Source: Pleurotus ostreatus/Saccharomyces cerevisiae fusant
Taxonomy: Eukaryota > Opisthokonta
Length of the DNA: 64,000 bases
Direction: 5' to 3'
Assembly (NCBI GenBank): GCA_024196135.1
Contig: JAMQCK010000025.1
Span: 62,001 to 126,000, forward strand
In this document: piece after piece, positions 23,952 through 35,749 of the stretch
Layout: each line of letters begins with the position of its first letter
Position numbering within the stretch: position 1 is the stretch's first letter
Position numbers and translations under genes: made by a program
The notes under the pieces: model-generated
What the model was told of the DNA's origin: nothing
What the model saw: only the letters and a program-made list of their open reading frames with translations
Database searches by the model: none

Positions 23952-24896
23952 TTATGCGGCGCTGGCGATCTCGGTGGCTGCTGGCGCGGGCGCGGCTGCG
24001 GTGGCGTTCTTTGCGGCCTTGTCCTCCAACTGATGGAAAGCCTGATCAGTGATCATGATTGCAGGGACGGATAGGCTAGCCACATACCGCTTTCTTCGCC
24101 TGCGCCTTCATGGTGAAGTAGTCCTTGTGCAGGCCGCACTCCGTCTTCTCCTTGCCTGCCCAGCGGCCGGCGCGCTCGCTCTGGCCGTCGGCCGTCTTCT
24201 GCGTCGAGTGCCAGTCGCCGACGGAGCGGTAGCCCTGATCGAGGAGCTTGTTGTACGGCACATTGTTCTCCTTGATGTACCACTCGACGAGGTAGAAATT
24301 CCAGGCGAAGAGGGGGTTCAGCTTGTACAGTCCCGTCTCGTCGATCTCGAGAGGTTGCAGCGATGCGCGATCTGCGCCCTGGGACTGTCTCCGGCCAGTG
24401 ATGACGGCCTTGACGCCGAGCTCCTCGTACGCTCGTCGTGCGGGCTCGACCTAGGTGAGGTATGTCAGCACAAGATATGAGGGAGGAGTGGCGCATAACA
24501 CACCTTCACCAGGAAGTCATACAATTCCTCGTTCGTCTCCCATAGCTTCTCACCGTACTTCTTCTCGAACTCCTCGACCGTCTCGCAGCCTTCCGGCTTG
24601 TAGATATGAATCGGAATGTTGTAGCGCTTCTTCACCTCCTCCACGAGCTCATACGTCTCCTTGAAGTGGTATAGCGTGTCGATGAAGATGAGATGAGGGG
24701 GATTGTCTGTGAGCTTCGAGAGCATGTCGATCGTGCAGAGACCAGTGAGCCCGAAGGCAGTCGTCTGGAAGAGGCCCGGCAGCTTCTTGATCCCCCACCT
24801 GAGGATGTCCTCCGGGAGCTCGGGGGACAGCTTCTCGTTGATCGCGGGGAGGAGGTCCGGCTCGGGGCCAGCGGTCGGTGGTGCAGGGGCAGCCAT
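23952..24896 (-). CDS. MET16: Phosphoadenylylsulfate (PAPS) reductase
   Basis: Reduces PAPS to sulfite using thioredoxin in assimilatory sulfate reduction, the step before sulfite reductase. Three exons (24504-24896, 24088-24450, 23952-24029) give 277 residues, normal for fungal Met16. Visible motifs are FIDTLYHFKETYEL, TGRRQSQGADR in the nucleotide-binding region and the C-terminal ECGLH, whose Cys attacks PAPS. The last exon adds an Ala-rich tail of low complexity. A GTCACGTG element (25035-25042) lies 139 bases upstream of the start. In budding yeast the same sequence, bound by Cbf1, drives MET genes including MET16. Confidence 0.96.
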
Positions 24897-25034
24897 TATG
24901 GTACTGGGGTGCGCAGAGGGGGATAGTGGTGGTCAAGAGCAAGATGCGGGTCCTTAAAAGCCATTTGTCACACCGTCGTGCGGGCTATTCTCACTGGTTC
25001 TGGTCGAGGAGATCGCGAAATGCTGAGCCAAGCG

Positions 25035-25042
25035 GTCACGTG
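25035..25042. promoter_or_regulatory. GTCACGTG element upstream of MET16
   Basis: Matches the Cbf1-type RTCACRTG consensus. The same octamer also occurs near other starts in this window, so it may be a general bHLH site rather than a sulfur-specific one. Confidence 0.5.
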
Positions 25043-26957
25043 CGAGCGCGCCGCTGGCCACACTCCCATGTGGCGCTTGATGAGCGCGTCTCCTCTGCTT
25101 CCTCTTCCCACCTTCAACCTTGTTCAAGAGATGGGTGATGCATCCGAGCATCGCTAGAGCTTGCGGATGCGACTGTGGCTTAACTTTTTGCAAGCAAAGC
25201 CTGCTCATCGCCGGGTTCAGCGCCGCCCGCAGACGATCCTACTGGGTATAGTGGGCGACCGCCGTTCCAGGTATTCCATATTGGCTGAAAAACCATCTAG
25301 CCGTGACGGAAGGCGGGGACGTGGCGTGCGGTGCTGACAAGGAATTCCAGATGGCCGTGCCAGCATTACGGGACACGTCGACGGTCGCTCCTTGTCTCTG
25401 TCATCGACAGCAGAGTGTGTCGGGCGGGCGAGGCGATGAGTGATCGAGGCAGGTGCGCTCAAGGCAAGCACGATGACGGCGGGTTTGCAGGTGTCCGCAT
25501 GCACTGTAGCATCCTTGATCAGAAGTATGATCTAAGTACGCTTGCACGACGCAGTTGCCAATGCACGAACTTGTTTGCAGTCGTGCCGTGCCAGTGGACC
25601 AGCAACTGCTGGAGTTCAGCGACACTGGTGAAGAGGACGATATGGCCCTTGGAGCCACCACGATTGAACACCGCCATGCGAGAGGTGGCGGGAATGTCAT
25701 TAGCCTTATGCTGTTATGCCGGCGGAAGCGAACGATGTAGACTAATCCTCGCGAGTGGTAGCAGTCATCCTCAATACTCTGTTCTCGCGCAAGGCATGGG
25801 TTGAGCGACGCAAAAAGGTGACGAGCATTAGCCTCGTCTAGTAGCACTATGCTACCCTAATCCGCATTATGCTGGATGGCGACGCGTTACGCGACGGGTC
25901 TCGCCTGCATTAGCCAGGGGACCTTATACAGGGACTAAAGGTGTGCAAGAGGTCATTGTCAGAATTTTGGGTTAAATTCAGCCCCGAGGGTCAGACTACC
26001 GTTGGTGCTACGCTAGCGCACGGACAGGAAGGCAGGATGTAGACCTTGACATTGGGCGAGCCAAGGCTCTCAGCTTTGGCGAAGACGTTGTGGGTCCAGT
26101 ATGTGATTGTTCGGCGACATCAATCACATCCCCGTATGGGAATCGGCACCTCGCACGCCAGTTGCCCCAAATTTGCACTCGACGCGTCCGAATGATGTGA
26201 CTGAGGGTGCAAGGACTTCTGCCTCCTTCCCCGACATCTCCGCTTATTGGCGCTGCTTTCAATATGTTAAATCTGCTATCGACCGCAAACCGTGTTGTGT
26301 GGCGAGACCATGAGACGACTAGGCATCGTGAGAAGAGAGACGCTCATAGTAGAGCGCAGACGTCCTGTCAGCGCCTATGAACTCATCTTCGTGAATGTAT
26401 GCAGGACCTCAATAAAAGTGCGACGAACCTCTGCGAGTTGAACATGCAAGTCCTTACCGCCACGTGAGGCCCAGGCACGTCGATAGTCGACGATCTGCTT
26501 GCCGACGCCCTCCGGAGGCTCGGCGTAGCGACTGTTGCTACGTGCATCCGGCGGCCCGACGCCCAGCCCCGAGTCCCGACGCCCGTCGTGATTGCCGAAA
26601 GTCGAACTTCGTGACTCACACGAATCTTCCTTCCTCCGTCTCACGCTGATGCTCTGCGTACCGAATTCCTTTCACTTCGGCTGTCCCCTTGACGAGGTAT
26701 CCCTTCTCAAGATATAGACATGCATGGTCCTCTTGCTCGTGGTAGTAGAGTCCCGCGAGCGAACGGCATCCCGGCCTCATGAGCGACGAGTTTCGCACCC
26801 TTCATAACGACCCGAGATTTTCGCGGGTGGCCCACGGCCCTATTTTCATCTTGGAAAGCCTTGGAAGCCGTCAGGTCCGTGTGGCCGCAATTATGCCTTT
26901 GATGAACGGCCGATGGTATCCAGGCACCCACAAGCCCTCGGTACCCCTCCCGCCTCA

Positions 26958-26964
26958 TATAAAG
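26958..26964 (+). promoter_or_regulatory. TATA box of AA9 LPMO gene
   Basis: TATAAAG about 170 bases upstream of the AA9 start codon, with a C/T-rich leader downstream. Confidence 0.6.
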
Positions 26965-27135
26965 CGGGCGCGCGCCTAGACGGGCCCTCAGCAATCTTCT
27001 CACTCGCCACTGCTTGCAGGGTATCCCACTTTCTTTCCCCTACTCCCTCTCGTTCGTATACGCCTCCTCCTTCTTCGCATTTGCTTGCCTGTCTCTTTAG
27101 TCCCTTCGCTGGACCACTCTTGAACGCACTTCATC

Positions 27136-28637
27136 ATGTCTTCTTTCTCCCGCATCGCTTCTGCCGCACTGGTCGCTGCGCTGGGCGCCGCCTCCGTGCG
27201 CGCCCACGGTATTGTGACCGGTGTCCTCGTCGATGGCTCGACCTACTACGAGGCGTACAACCCGTTCCAGGACCCGTACATGAACCCGGTCCCCGACCGT
27301 GTTTCTCGTCCTGTTCCGGGTAACGGCCCCATTGAGGACATCACCTCGGACGAGTACGTCACTCGTTCATGGCCATATTCTCTTAAACTCATGTCTTGGC
27401 AGTCTCCGCTGCAACGGCGGCAAGAGCGCCAACCTTGTGGCGACTGCCGGTGCCGGCTCGTCCATCGACATGCAGTGGACTGTCTGGCCCGACTCGCACA
27501 AGGGCCCGGTCATCACCTACATGGCTCAGGTCCCCGCGAGCGAGGACGTCAAGACCTGGGACCCTACGGAGTGCGTTTTTACTTCCATCTATCCCCAATC
27601 CCGTGTACTGACTGATTCCCCAGCGCCGTCTGGTTCAAGGTCGATGAGGCCGGTCTTGAGGATGGAAAGTGGGCCGCGACCGATATCATGATTGCGAACA
27701 ACAACACCTGGACGTGGCAGGTCCCCTCGGACCTCGCTGCGGGCAACTACCTTGTTCGCCATGAGATGTGCGTCCGTTCAACTTGACTTCAATTCCCATA
27801 TGCTAATACACCCTCAGCATCGCCCTTCACTCCGCTGGCTCCTACCCGGGCGCGCAGCTCTACCCCATGTGCCTGCAGCTCGAGGTCACCGGCTCTGGCA
27901 CGTCCATGGCCAGCGCCTCTGACATGGTTGCCTTCCCCGGCGGCTACACCCCGGACACGCCTGGTGTGAGTACCCCATCCCCCTTCCTACCTCAACCCTC
28001 AAACTTACGCCCTCCCCAGATCGTCTTCGACATCTACAACGGCGCCACGGACTACCCCATCCCCGGCCCCGCCCTCTGGTCGGGCGCTGGCGGCAGCGGC
28101 TCTGGCTCTGGTTCCGGCTCTGCGTCCAGCGCGGCTTCGAGCGCAGCCCCGTCCACCTCGGCTGCTGCTTCGTCCACCGCCGCTGCCTCCACGTCCGCCG
28201 CTGCCTCGACTTCCGCGGCTGCCACGTCCGCTGTGAGCTCCGCCCCCGCCACCTCCGCGGCTGAGTCCTCGGCTGCGGCCACGTCCGTTGCGTCGTCTGC
28301 CCCGGCCTCCTCTGCCCCTGCCGCTTCCTCCGCTCCCGCCGAGTCCTCTGCCCCCGCCGCGTCGTCCGCACCCGCCACCTCCGAGGCCGCGTCGTCCGCG
28401 CCAGCGGCCACCTCCGCCGCCGCCTCTACCTCCGCCTCCGCCCCCGCGACGACCGGCATCATCGACGCCAACGCGTGCATGAACACCTACAACCAGTGCA
28501 TCGCCAAGTCGCAGCCCAACCCGGACTGGACCGGCTGCGGCGCGACGAAGGACAGCTGCCTCGCGACCGCGACGTACAACGTCAACATGGCCGCGCGCGC
28601 GAAGCGCGATGGCAAGTTCGGTCGTCTTCTGCTTTGA
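27136..28637 (+). CDS. AA9 lytic polysaccharide monooxygenase with Ser/Ala linker and Cys-containing tail
   Basis: Secreted copper enzyme that oxidatively cleaves cellulose and related glucans. Five exons (27136-27353, 27403-27570, 27624-27767, 27818-27965, 28020-28637) give 431 residues. A signal peptide of 23 residues ends at VRA, so the mature protein begins with His (HGIVTGV), the first ligand of the copper histidine brace. The second His is in ALHSAGS and the axial Tyr in [21 protein letters not shown] and IPGPALW are further AA9 marks. After the catalytic domain comes a linker of about 110 residues that is almost only Ala/Ser with Thr/Pro. A C-terminal module with four Cys ([18 protein letters not shown]) follows. 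It is not a CBM1, which would carry Trp/Tyr and Gly-rich motifs; its function is unknown. Confidence 0.95.
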
Positions 28638-29413
28638 AGACAGAGTGCATCATCAGCACGTCCACCGCGACTGACTTTCAATTTTGAGGTAAGCAGCTGG
28701 TAGTCTAGTCGTGAAGTTGCACGTTGCTAATGACCACCCTCCCAGACAATGCAATTCTTATGATCAAGGGCGTTTCTGGAGGCGCTCCTCGAGCTGGCCC
28801 TAGTGGTCGGTCTCGTTTACTGTATTTTTACCCGCTGATACTATGTATGAATGGGTTTTGGGATATCTCTGGCGCTAGGCGCACATTCTTTTTACTTATA
28901 GCTTTCATACCTTGGCAGGCAGAAAGCAATGGATTCGGTGAAAACAACTGGAACTGTGTGATGCTTTGCGACCTCAAAGACGACTCAAGGTAAGCTCGAA
29001 GGTAGGCTCCCACATGTAAAGGGAACGATCGTACTTAGCGTCAGAGGGGTTCGAACTCCAGCTGTTGAAAGAGTCTGACTGTCCAGGCCTCCAGAGTATG
29101 CTTCAAGGAGCTTCCCTTCGATCTGGCAAGACTTGCATATCGAGGGCTTTCAATCTTCTCGAACAGACCATCTCGTTCATTTACATCCTGCATTGCATTG
29201 ACAACGTACGAGGTATATACATGACATGACTGTGAGGTTGCAACAAACACCGACTCCAAAACGAAAGCGAGGGCATATGCATAAGTACGTATACTGTAGG
29301 TAGTCAATACATAAATTTCGTGGCGCAAAGACAAACATGGCAACGCAGCGAGGAGAGGTTCAATAGAGCATCCGTATTCGCGTCCACACCTACTTCGAAG
29401 TGGTCTACACCGA
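28638..29413. other. Convergent intergenic region
   Basis: 3' regions of the AA9 and Nup98 genes. A tRNA-like GGTTCGAAC string at about 29047 was examined and rejected. Nothing else was found. Confidence 0.4.
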
Positions 29414-32400
29414 CTAGAAGTGATCGACAGTGAACGTCCACTTGCCCTCCGCATGGTCGAAGCCCACAAAGTGCGTATCCTTCATCGCCGCGAGCTTCTT
29501 CACATGCTTGACCACCTGCGGGTGCTTCGGGTCCTTGATAGGCTCGCGCGTCGCCTTGTCGAGCGCCCAGCAGTGCAGCAGCGAGATCTCCGCGCGCACG
29601 TTGAGCCCCTGGCCCAAAGGCGGCTTGTCATCATCGTCGACATCCGGGTACACGCAGCACTCCTTCTCGTCGAACCGCACGACCTCACCGAGCAGGTCCG
29701 TCAGGCGCGTAAGACCAGTCAGGTCGACCGGGTCGAGGAAGTGGATCTCGCCGTAGCCCGCGCGGCCGACGACGAGGTTGGGGAAGGCGGACAGCTCGGC
29801 GTGGCTCTTGTGCTTGAGCACCGAGATGTCCGGCTTGGTCCAGTACTCGCCCTCCGCGACGCCGTCGTCCGCGGCTGCGGCGGTGAAGCGCGGCGTGGTG
29901 CGCTGCTTCGCGGGCGCAGGAAGCTCCAGGGGACGTCCGGCCGTCTCCTCCGCGTATTCGCGCTCGCGCGCCGCACGGCTGAGGGCGGGGTCGAAGGTGA
30001 TCTTTGGCGCTGGCGATGGGCTCGGCGAGCCTGTCTTGTGGAAGAGGTCTTGCGGCTCAATCTTCTTGTCGAGCACGAGCTTCTTCACGCTTCGTCGCGA
30101 GCCGCTGCCGAATTGCGGGCTTGCACCGTTGAGGAACATGTCCGGGCCCACGCTCTTCGTCGGCGACTGGCTGAGGGACAGTGCGCCTGGCCTGCCATTC
30201 GCCAGCGACATACCGAACTGTGACCCGTTGATGGAGCTGAAGCCGCGGAGCTTGGACTGCGCTGGCTGGTAGCTGAGCTGCAATCTTGGTACTGGGGTGC
30301 GCGTCGGTACGTCGACGAAGAAGCTGGGCTTCTTTTTCGGAGGATCGATGTCGACGGCGCGCGGGCCAGGCGGCAGCATGGAGAAGATAGGCAGGTTGGC
30401 ACCGATGGGCTCGTTAATGGAAGCGGTCAGCGTCTGTTGTGGTTGTGCTTGCGACTGGGTCATGGTATTTGTCGAGTTCCCGAACAGGCTGCCCCCGCCG
30501 CCGAAGAGCCCACCACCAGAGGTGGATTGGCCCATGGCAGGCTGCGCCGGCTTCTGGCCAAACAGCGAGTTGCCCTGGTTCTGCTGGTTATTGGTAGATT
30601 GTCCCAGACCACCGAACAGTCCGCCGCCAGTGTTGGACTGCTGGTTATTGTTGTTGTTGCCAAACAATCCACCACCGCCAGTGTTCCCGCCGAACAAGCC
30701 ACCAGAGGGCTGACTGGGCTGAGCAGGCTTGGCACCGAACAGGCCGCCGCCACCACCACCAAAAGCTGAACCTTGCTGTTGATTCTGGTTTTGGTTGTTG
30801 TTTGCTCCGAACAATCCGCCACCGCCGCCGAAGAGTCCACCACCGCCCGTGTTTGACGTGGTGTTGTTATTGGTGTTCCCGAAGACTAGCAAACATTAGC
30901 AAATGATACTGACGGACGACATTCCACTTACGACCACCACCAGTAGCTGGCTGATTCTGCTGCTGGTTGTTGTTATTATTCCCAAACAGACCCCCACCAG
31001 TGTTGCCTCCGCCACCGAACAGTCCACCACCAGTTGCCGGTGTCGTGTTCTGCTGGTTCTGGGTTTGGCCGAAGAGGCCGCCCCCGCTGGTTGCGCCGAA
31101 GCCGGTTGTGCCAGTCGTTGTCCCTCCGAAGAGAGGCTTGGCCTGATTTTGCTGGTTGTTCGCACCTAAAACGATTATGAGTCTTCAACGAGCGAAGTCC
31201 AGCATATACACGTACCGAAACCGCCGAAGCCTGTGCTAGGCTGCTGTTGCGCGTTGTTGTTGGCACCGAATAAGCCACCCCCAGTTGCTGGTTGTGCTGG
31301 CTGGCCAAAAGCGCTGGTTCCACTGCCGAATGCTGAGCCAGTATCTGTAAAAGCGTAAGCAATCGTTTAGAGTGTCACTGATGATATCACGTACTGGTAG
31401 CGGTTGAGCCAAAGCCACCGAAACCTGCGGGCTTCGCCTGGTTGTTCGCGGTGCTGCCAAAAGCGCTGCCACCGCCGAACAGACCACCACCGGTGGCTGG
31501 AGCAGCCGGCTGGGACTGACCGAACGCGCCAAAGCCTGTGCTAGCAGGCTGCTGGGGTTGTGTTTGACCGAAGCCGCCAAAGCCAGTCGTCGCCGGCTGT
31601 TGCTGCTGGTTGTTTTGCGCGCCGAAGGCACCGCCACCTCCAAAGGCGCTGCCGGTGCTGCCAAAGCCGCCAGTCGTGCTGCCAAAGGCAGAGGGCTGCT
31701 GTTGTGGCTGAGCAGCGGCGCCAAAGATGCCTCCCGCGGCTGGCTGAGCGGCCGCGCCAAATGCAGATTGCCCGAAGCCCGTTGCGCCAGCAGTAGGTGC
31801 CTTGCGGTTCTGAGCGTAATCTTGCACTCGGATTTCCTGTGGCAACGTGAGTGATGATCGGGAGGATAGACTTGGGGACATACTTCGAAGGAGGTTCCGC
31901 GATACGCTGGCATGGCGCTGATCGCTTGGTAGGTCAACGTAGCTGACCCATCTTTCTCCTGATATGCAGAGTATGGGGGATCGCTCGAGCCATTGGCGAC
32001 AGGACCCGTCGCTGGAGTCGTACTAGCACCGCCGACTGTGAAGACGCGTCAGAACGCGTCCAAAAAGGAGATGAATGGATACGCACATGCTCCGAACCCA
32101 GTTCCAGCGGGCTTCGCTCCAAAGAGGCCACCCCCTGACGTAGAGCCAAATGCGCTGCCCGTGTTGGTGGCTCCGAACGCACTGGTGCCGGTATTGCCCC
32201 CTCCACCGAATGCACTCGTGCCCGCGCCCCCGCCCCCGAACGCGCTGGTTCCCCCTCCGCCAAACGCGCCAAACCCTGCCGGCTTCGCGCCAAAGGCAGA
32301 CGTGCCCGCGTTCTGGGTTGCGCCGAAGCCGCCTGTCGCGTCGTGAGCCGCGTGTTGGATCCTGAGAGTCTTCAACGCGCACCAAAGCCTCCCCCTGTAT

Positions 32401-32676
32401 TCGCCGTATTCGCTGCCGGCGCGCCACCAAAGCTTCCAAACATGGGGTTCGCAGCGGGCTGCTGGGGTTGCTGAGGTTGCCCAAACGCGCCGAAGCCTGA
32501 CATCGAGGGAGAATGAAGTAATGAGAAACCAAGCCTTGTATGGCACCTGATCCGGACGCACCGCCAGTGTTTGTTGTGCTGCCAAAGCCGCCCGTGCCAA
32601 AGCCCGTGCCCTGCTGTTGCTGCTGGTTATTGTTATTGTTCTGTCCCCATGTCGAAGTTGAGCCAAAAAGCGACAT
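29414..32676 (-). CDS. NUP98: Nup98/Nup116-type GLFG nucleoporin
   Basis: Channel nucleoporin of the nuclear pore. The first Met ([12 protein letters not shown], 32676) opens a series of short GLFG/FG-rich exons joined by about seven introns, then a long 3' exon from about 30888. I estimate about 950 residues in all. A complete Gle2-binding (GLEBS) motif is encoded around 31800-31950, split by an intron ([14 protein letters not shown] ... [11 protein letters not shown]). It would recruit the mRNA export factor Gle2/Rae1. The C-terminal autoproteolytic-fold domain is intact from about [15 protein letters not shown] to the end. The protein stops immediately after TVDHF, i.e. exactly where Nup98-Nup96 precursors are cleaved (HF|S), so no Nup96 part is encoded. 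Budding yeast Nup100/Nup116 likewise lack one. Exact exon edges inside the repeats are uncertain. Confidence 0.92.
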
Positions 32677-33244
32677 CTTCGCGTCAGATACGGGCGGGGA
32701 GATGAGCGCAGGAGCAGAGCGCTACCGATGTTGTTGACGCCTGCTATCGCTCACAAATTCGTCGCTTGGACCGCAGGCCACGCGACTCGGCCCCATTCGG
32801 CATGCATTGTTCTGTCACGTGTCATGTTCGACATGAAAGGCCAACTGCAAGCTCCCGGTTTCCCTTTTACATGCTCGCATCTACCCAGCGTATTGGAGGC
32901 CTCTTCTTACTCAGAATCTTCTTGGGCACTCACAAGCTCCTTGAGCATTGATGCGCCTGGCGGAATAAAACAGCATTCTTCTTCCCAAGGCCAACTCCGT
33001 AACACGGCGACGATCCGGCCAGCTGCGTGCTTGATCATCGAATTATGCTTCTAATGTTTGAGCTGAACAGGGCAATCTTCTCGCGATGCTTTTGAGTTCA
33101 TGCATGAATATTATTGTATGCTACAGGTAAAGGTGCGTCCGAATGATAGCGATGGGATTCTAAGCAAGAGCTAAGACTGCGCGCCTCGTTCTCCTCAGCG
33201 AAAGTCAGACGTGGGTGACAGGCGCGCCAGAAGGAGCCGGGCGC
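32677..33244. promoter_or_regulatory. Nup98 promoter region with GTCACGTG element
   Basis: GTCACGTG at 32814-32821 lies 138 bases upstream of the Nup98 start. The remainder is the 3' region of the Rcf2 gene. Confidence 0.45.
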
Positions 33245-34078
33245 TTATTGACGCACGTAACCAGCCTTCTCCAGCTGCCTCTCCTTCTCGCGCGCCTCGA
33301 TGACATCCATCCAGGAGTGGTCCTCCGTGCGCTGTAATTCATGGTCAGCCGCCGGCATAGAATGTGCTTGGGTTTACGTACGTGGTCCATCTTCTCCTGC
33401 CTCTGGTTTGCGGTGAGGACACCAGCAGCGATCATGAGAGCGACGGTGATTCCTTGCGCCCACATACGGACCTGCACCACCTGACAAACAACGTCAGCAC
33501 AGTCCGTGAGCGACAACTCGCTGAACGCACCTTCTGCGGGTATGTCTGGTACTTGTTGCGGAAGATGATGGCGCTAGAGGTGGCGATACCGGCAGCCCAG
33601 CCGCCGAGTATGATGCTGTACTGGTGGTTCATGCCCCACTCCTTGATTTTCTGGCCGGTAGACAGAGACTCCCAGCGTTGGCGCTCTTCTATCTCCTTGC
33701 TATCGGACAACAACAGGTTCTCGCCCACCCTGAATGCAGTGTAAATGGACCAATGCCGAGTCTCAAGAACAAGGGGAACTCACCATTGGGTCTGATCGTA
33801 CTCCAATCCGCGGCGCTCAGCCTGAATGGCCAAGAGGGGAACAGTGAAAAGCAAGCCGCCCAACAGCTTCAGCGATGGTGTGAGCTTGGCATAGGCGGGA
33901 TACCGCCTTGAGGCGAGCCTGTGCGCGCCATAGGAGAGAGCGGCGCCGACGGCCGTGCCCTCGAGGGCACCGCGGCGGGTGGCGGCATCGTATGCGTCGT
34001 ACTGTTCTTGGGTGAGGAGCTGAGGGGGGCATCGTCAGCGAGGCGGCGAGCACATCGATTAGGGGCGCATACCTTCAT
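33245..34078 (-). CDS. RCF2: HIG1-domain mitochondrial protein, Rcf2 type
   Basis: Respiratory supercomplex factor of the inner mitochondrial membrane, associated with cytochrome c oxidase. Five exons (34073-34078, 33784-34019, 33531-33729, 33382-33480, 33245-33331) give 208 residues. The first coding exon is only 6 nt (Met-Lys), then LLTQEQYDAYDAATRRGALEG, the conserved Rcf2 start. Two hydrophobic segments lie in the N-terminal half (around LKLLGGLLFTVPLLAI) and two in the C-terminal HIG1 domain (YSIILGGWAAGIATSSAIIF; WAQGITVALMIAAGVL). RQRWESLSTGQKIKEWG matches the HIG1 signature region. Context gives no further hint. Confidence 0.93.
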
Positions 34079-35234
34079 GGTGGGCGAGAGCGAGATACTA
34101 CAATAGAGTGCGGTGGCGGCGCGGTCGCTTATATGAGGGCTCACGGAACGTCATGCCAATGTCACACGCTCCATTCGGAAATCGGGTCAAGTCGTGCCCC
34201 GGGCTCTGCGGCGGGCCTAGAACTGTCCGCACTTTACTGCCCCCCTCGCCCGCCCCCTCCCGAGCGCGCCCCTTGACGCTATGGGCGGCGGCGGCGCCCG
34301 GGTCGGCGACGAGCGCAGCGCTCAGCACCCGCCTGCTCACTCAGCGCGCCCAGTGACACACCCTGCGTCATCGGTCCGAGGTCTGTCACGCAATTTGTCC
34401 TCCCGCTGTCTTCACCATTCGCGACTTCGAACCTCCCACCGTCGGGCGATGGCAAGGTAATGCCATTCAAACGCCGCAGGCAACGAGGACCAGGATCAGG
34501 ACGGACGAGCCTTGCCTGGAACACCCGCACCGCGAGAACTCATAGAACGGTCTGCACCCTGTCACATTCCGAATACTCCTCATTGTCAGCGGCGTCCCCA
34601 GTCCTGCGGGCTTCGCCACCGCAGACCATCCCATTCACGGGGCGGAGCAGGTACGGAGAGCGTGGCAGCGTGGAGGCACGCTCCCGGGCTCACGCAGGAC
34701 GCTGCCTGGGCATCTTACACCTTCCAAAGAAAGCACAATCATCGGCGAAGTCGAACGAGTGCGCCTCAAAAGACATGCCACTTTGTGCGAAGTCACTCCA
34801 GTAACCAGGGACCTTAACGGCATGCATCCGCGCAGCGAACGCCTCGACGTTGAGCAACATGCCTCGACTGCATGGCCTTGGCTAGCCTGCAATCTCCGGC
34901 GTGGGTACGGTGTGCGCAATACCCTCTTCTCTCGCGTATGCCTCGCGAGCGTAAACGAAAGACGCGATTTTCTACCTCGAGTGCAGACACCTCATCGAAG
35001 GCAGGTCCTCCATGAGAAGATAGTTGCTCCAGACTCGACCAAATCACACGGTTAATAGACCATATATTCAGGCATCTGGGGACAGGGAACAAACAACGGT
35101 GATAAATAACAGACAGAAAAAATAGCTACAGCGAGATAACACGCGTATAAATGCGACAGGGATACAATGCAGGTGAGTAAAGTGGTGCGACGGCAATGCG
35201 AAGGGGTACAAATACAGTGAGACGGAAGAGGCAG
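34079..35234. other. Intergenic, no gene seen
   Basis: About 1.15 kb between the Rcf2 start and the stop of the forkhead gene (both minus). Short overlapping ORFs only, none credible. The 35060-35200 part is AT-richer and fits the 3' UTR of the forkhead gene. Confidence 0.4.
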
Positions 35235-35749
35235 TCAGACCCATGCATGATCGCTGCACGCATCATCGCACACCGAATCGAGGGAAGACGTCTTTCCGGG
35301 CTTCCGCTTCCGCTCGCGCTTGTCACCTTCACCGTGCGTGAGGTCTAGATACCAGTAACCACCACGGCCTTGCACGCCGATGGGGCGGTCGATGTGGCGA
35401 AACTGGATCTTGAGGGATAGAAGGTGACGAATAGACTCCTGCGAGCGTCGTTAGCATACTCACAGAAAAAGAAGCTGTAAGGCAGAATGTGACGTACCTG
35501 CCACGACGGAGCGGTCCGGAAGAATGGATACCGTTCCATGATAGCGTCGTAAATTTCCTGCAGTTGCAGCTTCTTTGTGGGCGCCGCATACAGCGCAACC
35601 ATAACGAGAATCGGATATTCAATCGGTGGCTTGACGTCAGAGGGGAAGTCGGGGAGTGTCCAAAGGCTGATAGCTCCATCCACACCCAGGGAGCGAAGCC
35701 TACGGCGAAGGTATTGTTCATTGAGGGCGTCGAGCGCCCGGTCGGTCAC
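35235..35749 (-). CDS. Mini forkhead-domain protein
   Basis: Two exons (35498-35749, 35235-35438) give 151 residues, most of them a winged-helix forkhead domain. The fold is visible from KPPIEYPILVMVALYAAP (helix 1) through LQLQEIYDAIMERYPFF (helix 2) to SWQESIRHLLSL (recognition helix) and GRGGYWYLDL (wing). The canonical recognition helix is NSIRHNLSL. Here both Asn are replaced (Glu, Leu), while the Arg-His pair that contacts DNA remains. A short basic tail (KRERKRKPGK) could be an NLS. There is no activation region, so it may act as a competitor or accessory factor; that is inference. The upstream start (Met at 35749) gives a short leader before helix 1. Confidence 0.8.

Larger units (their letters stand above)
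24897..27135. other. Large divergent intergenic region, MET16 / AA9 LPMO
   Basis: About 2.2 kb with no supported gene; the ORFs are short, lack homology I recognise and do not splice together. TATAAAG at 26958-26964 lies about 170 bases before the AA9 start and is followed by a pyrimidine-rich leader, a strong inducible-type promoter layout. Such long upstream regions are common for regulated cellulolytic genes; specific activator sites were not assigned. Confidence 0.5.

Noticed and set aside
28080..28460. Tandem repeat array or CRISPR-like structure
   Set aside because: The repetition comes from Ala/Ser codons of the AA9 linker; no direct repeats with unique spacers.
29041..29060. tRNA-like B-box string (GGTTCGAAC)
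   Set aside because: No matching A box, no cloverleaf and no proper T-stem pairing around it.
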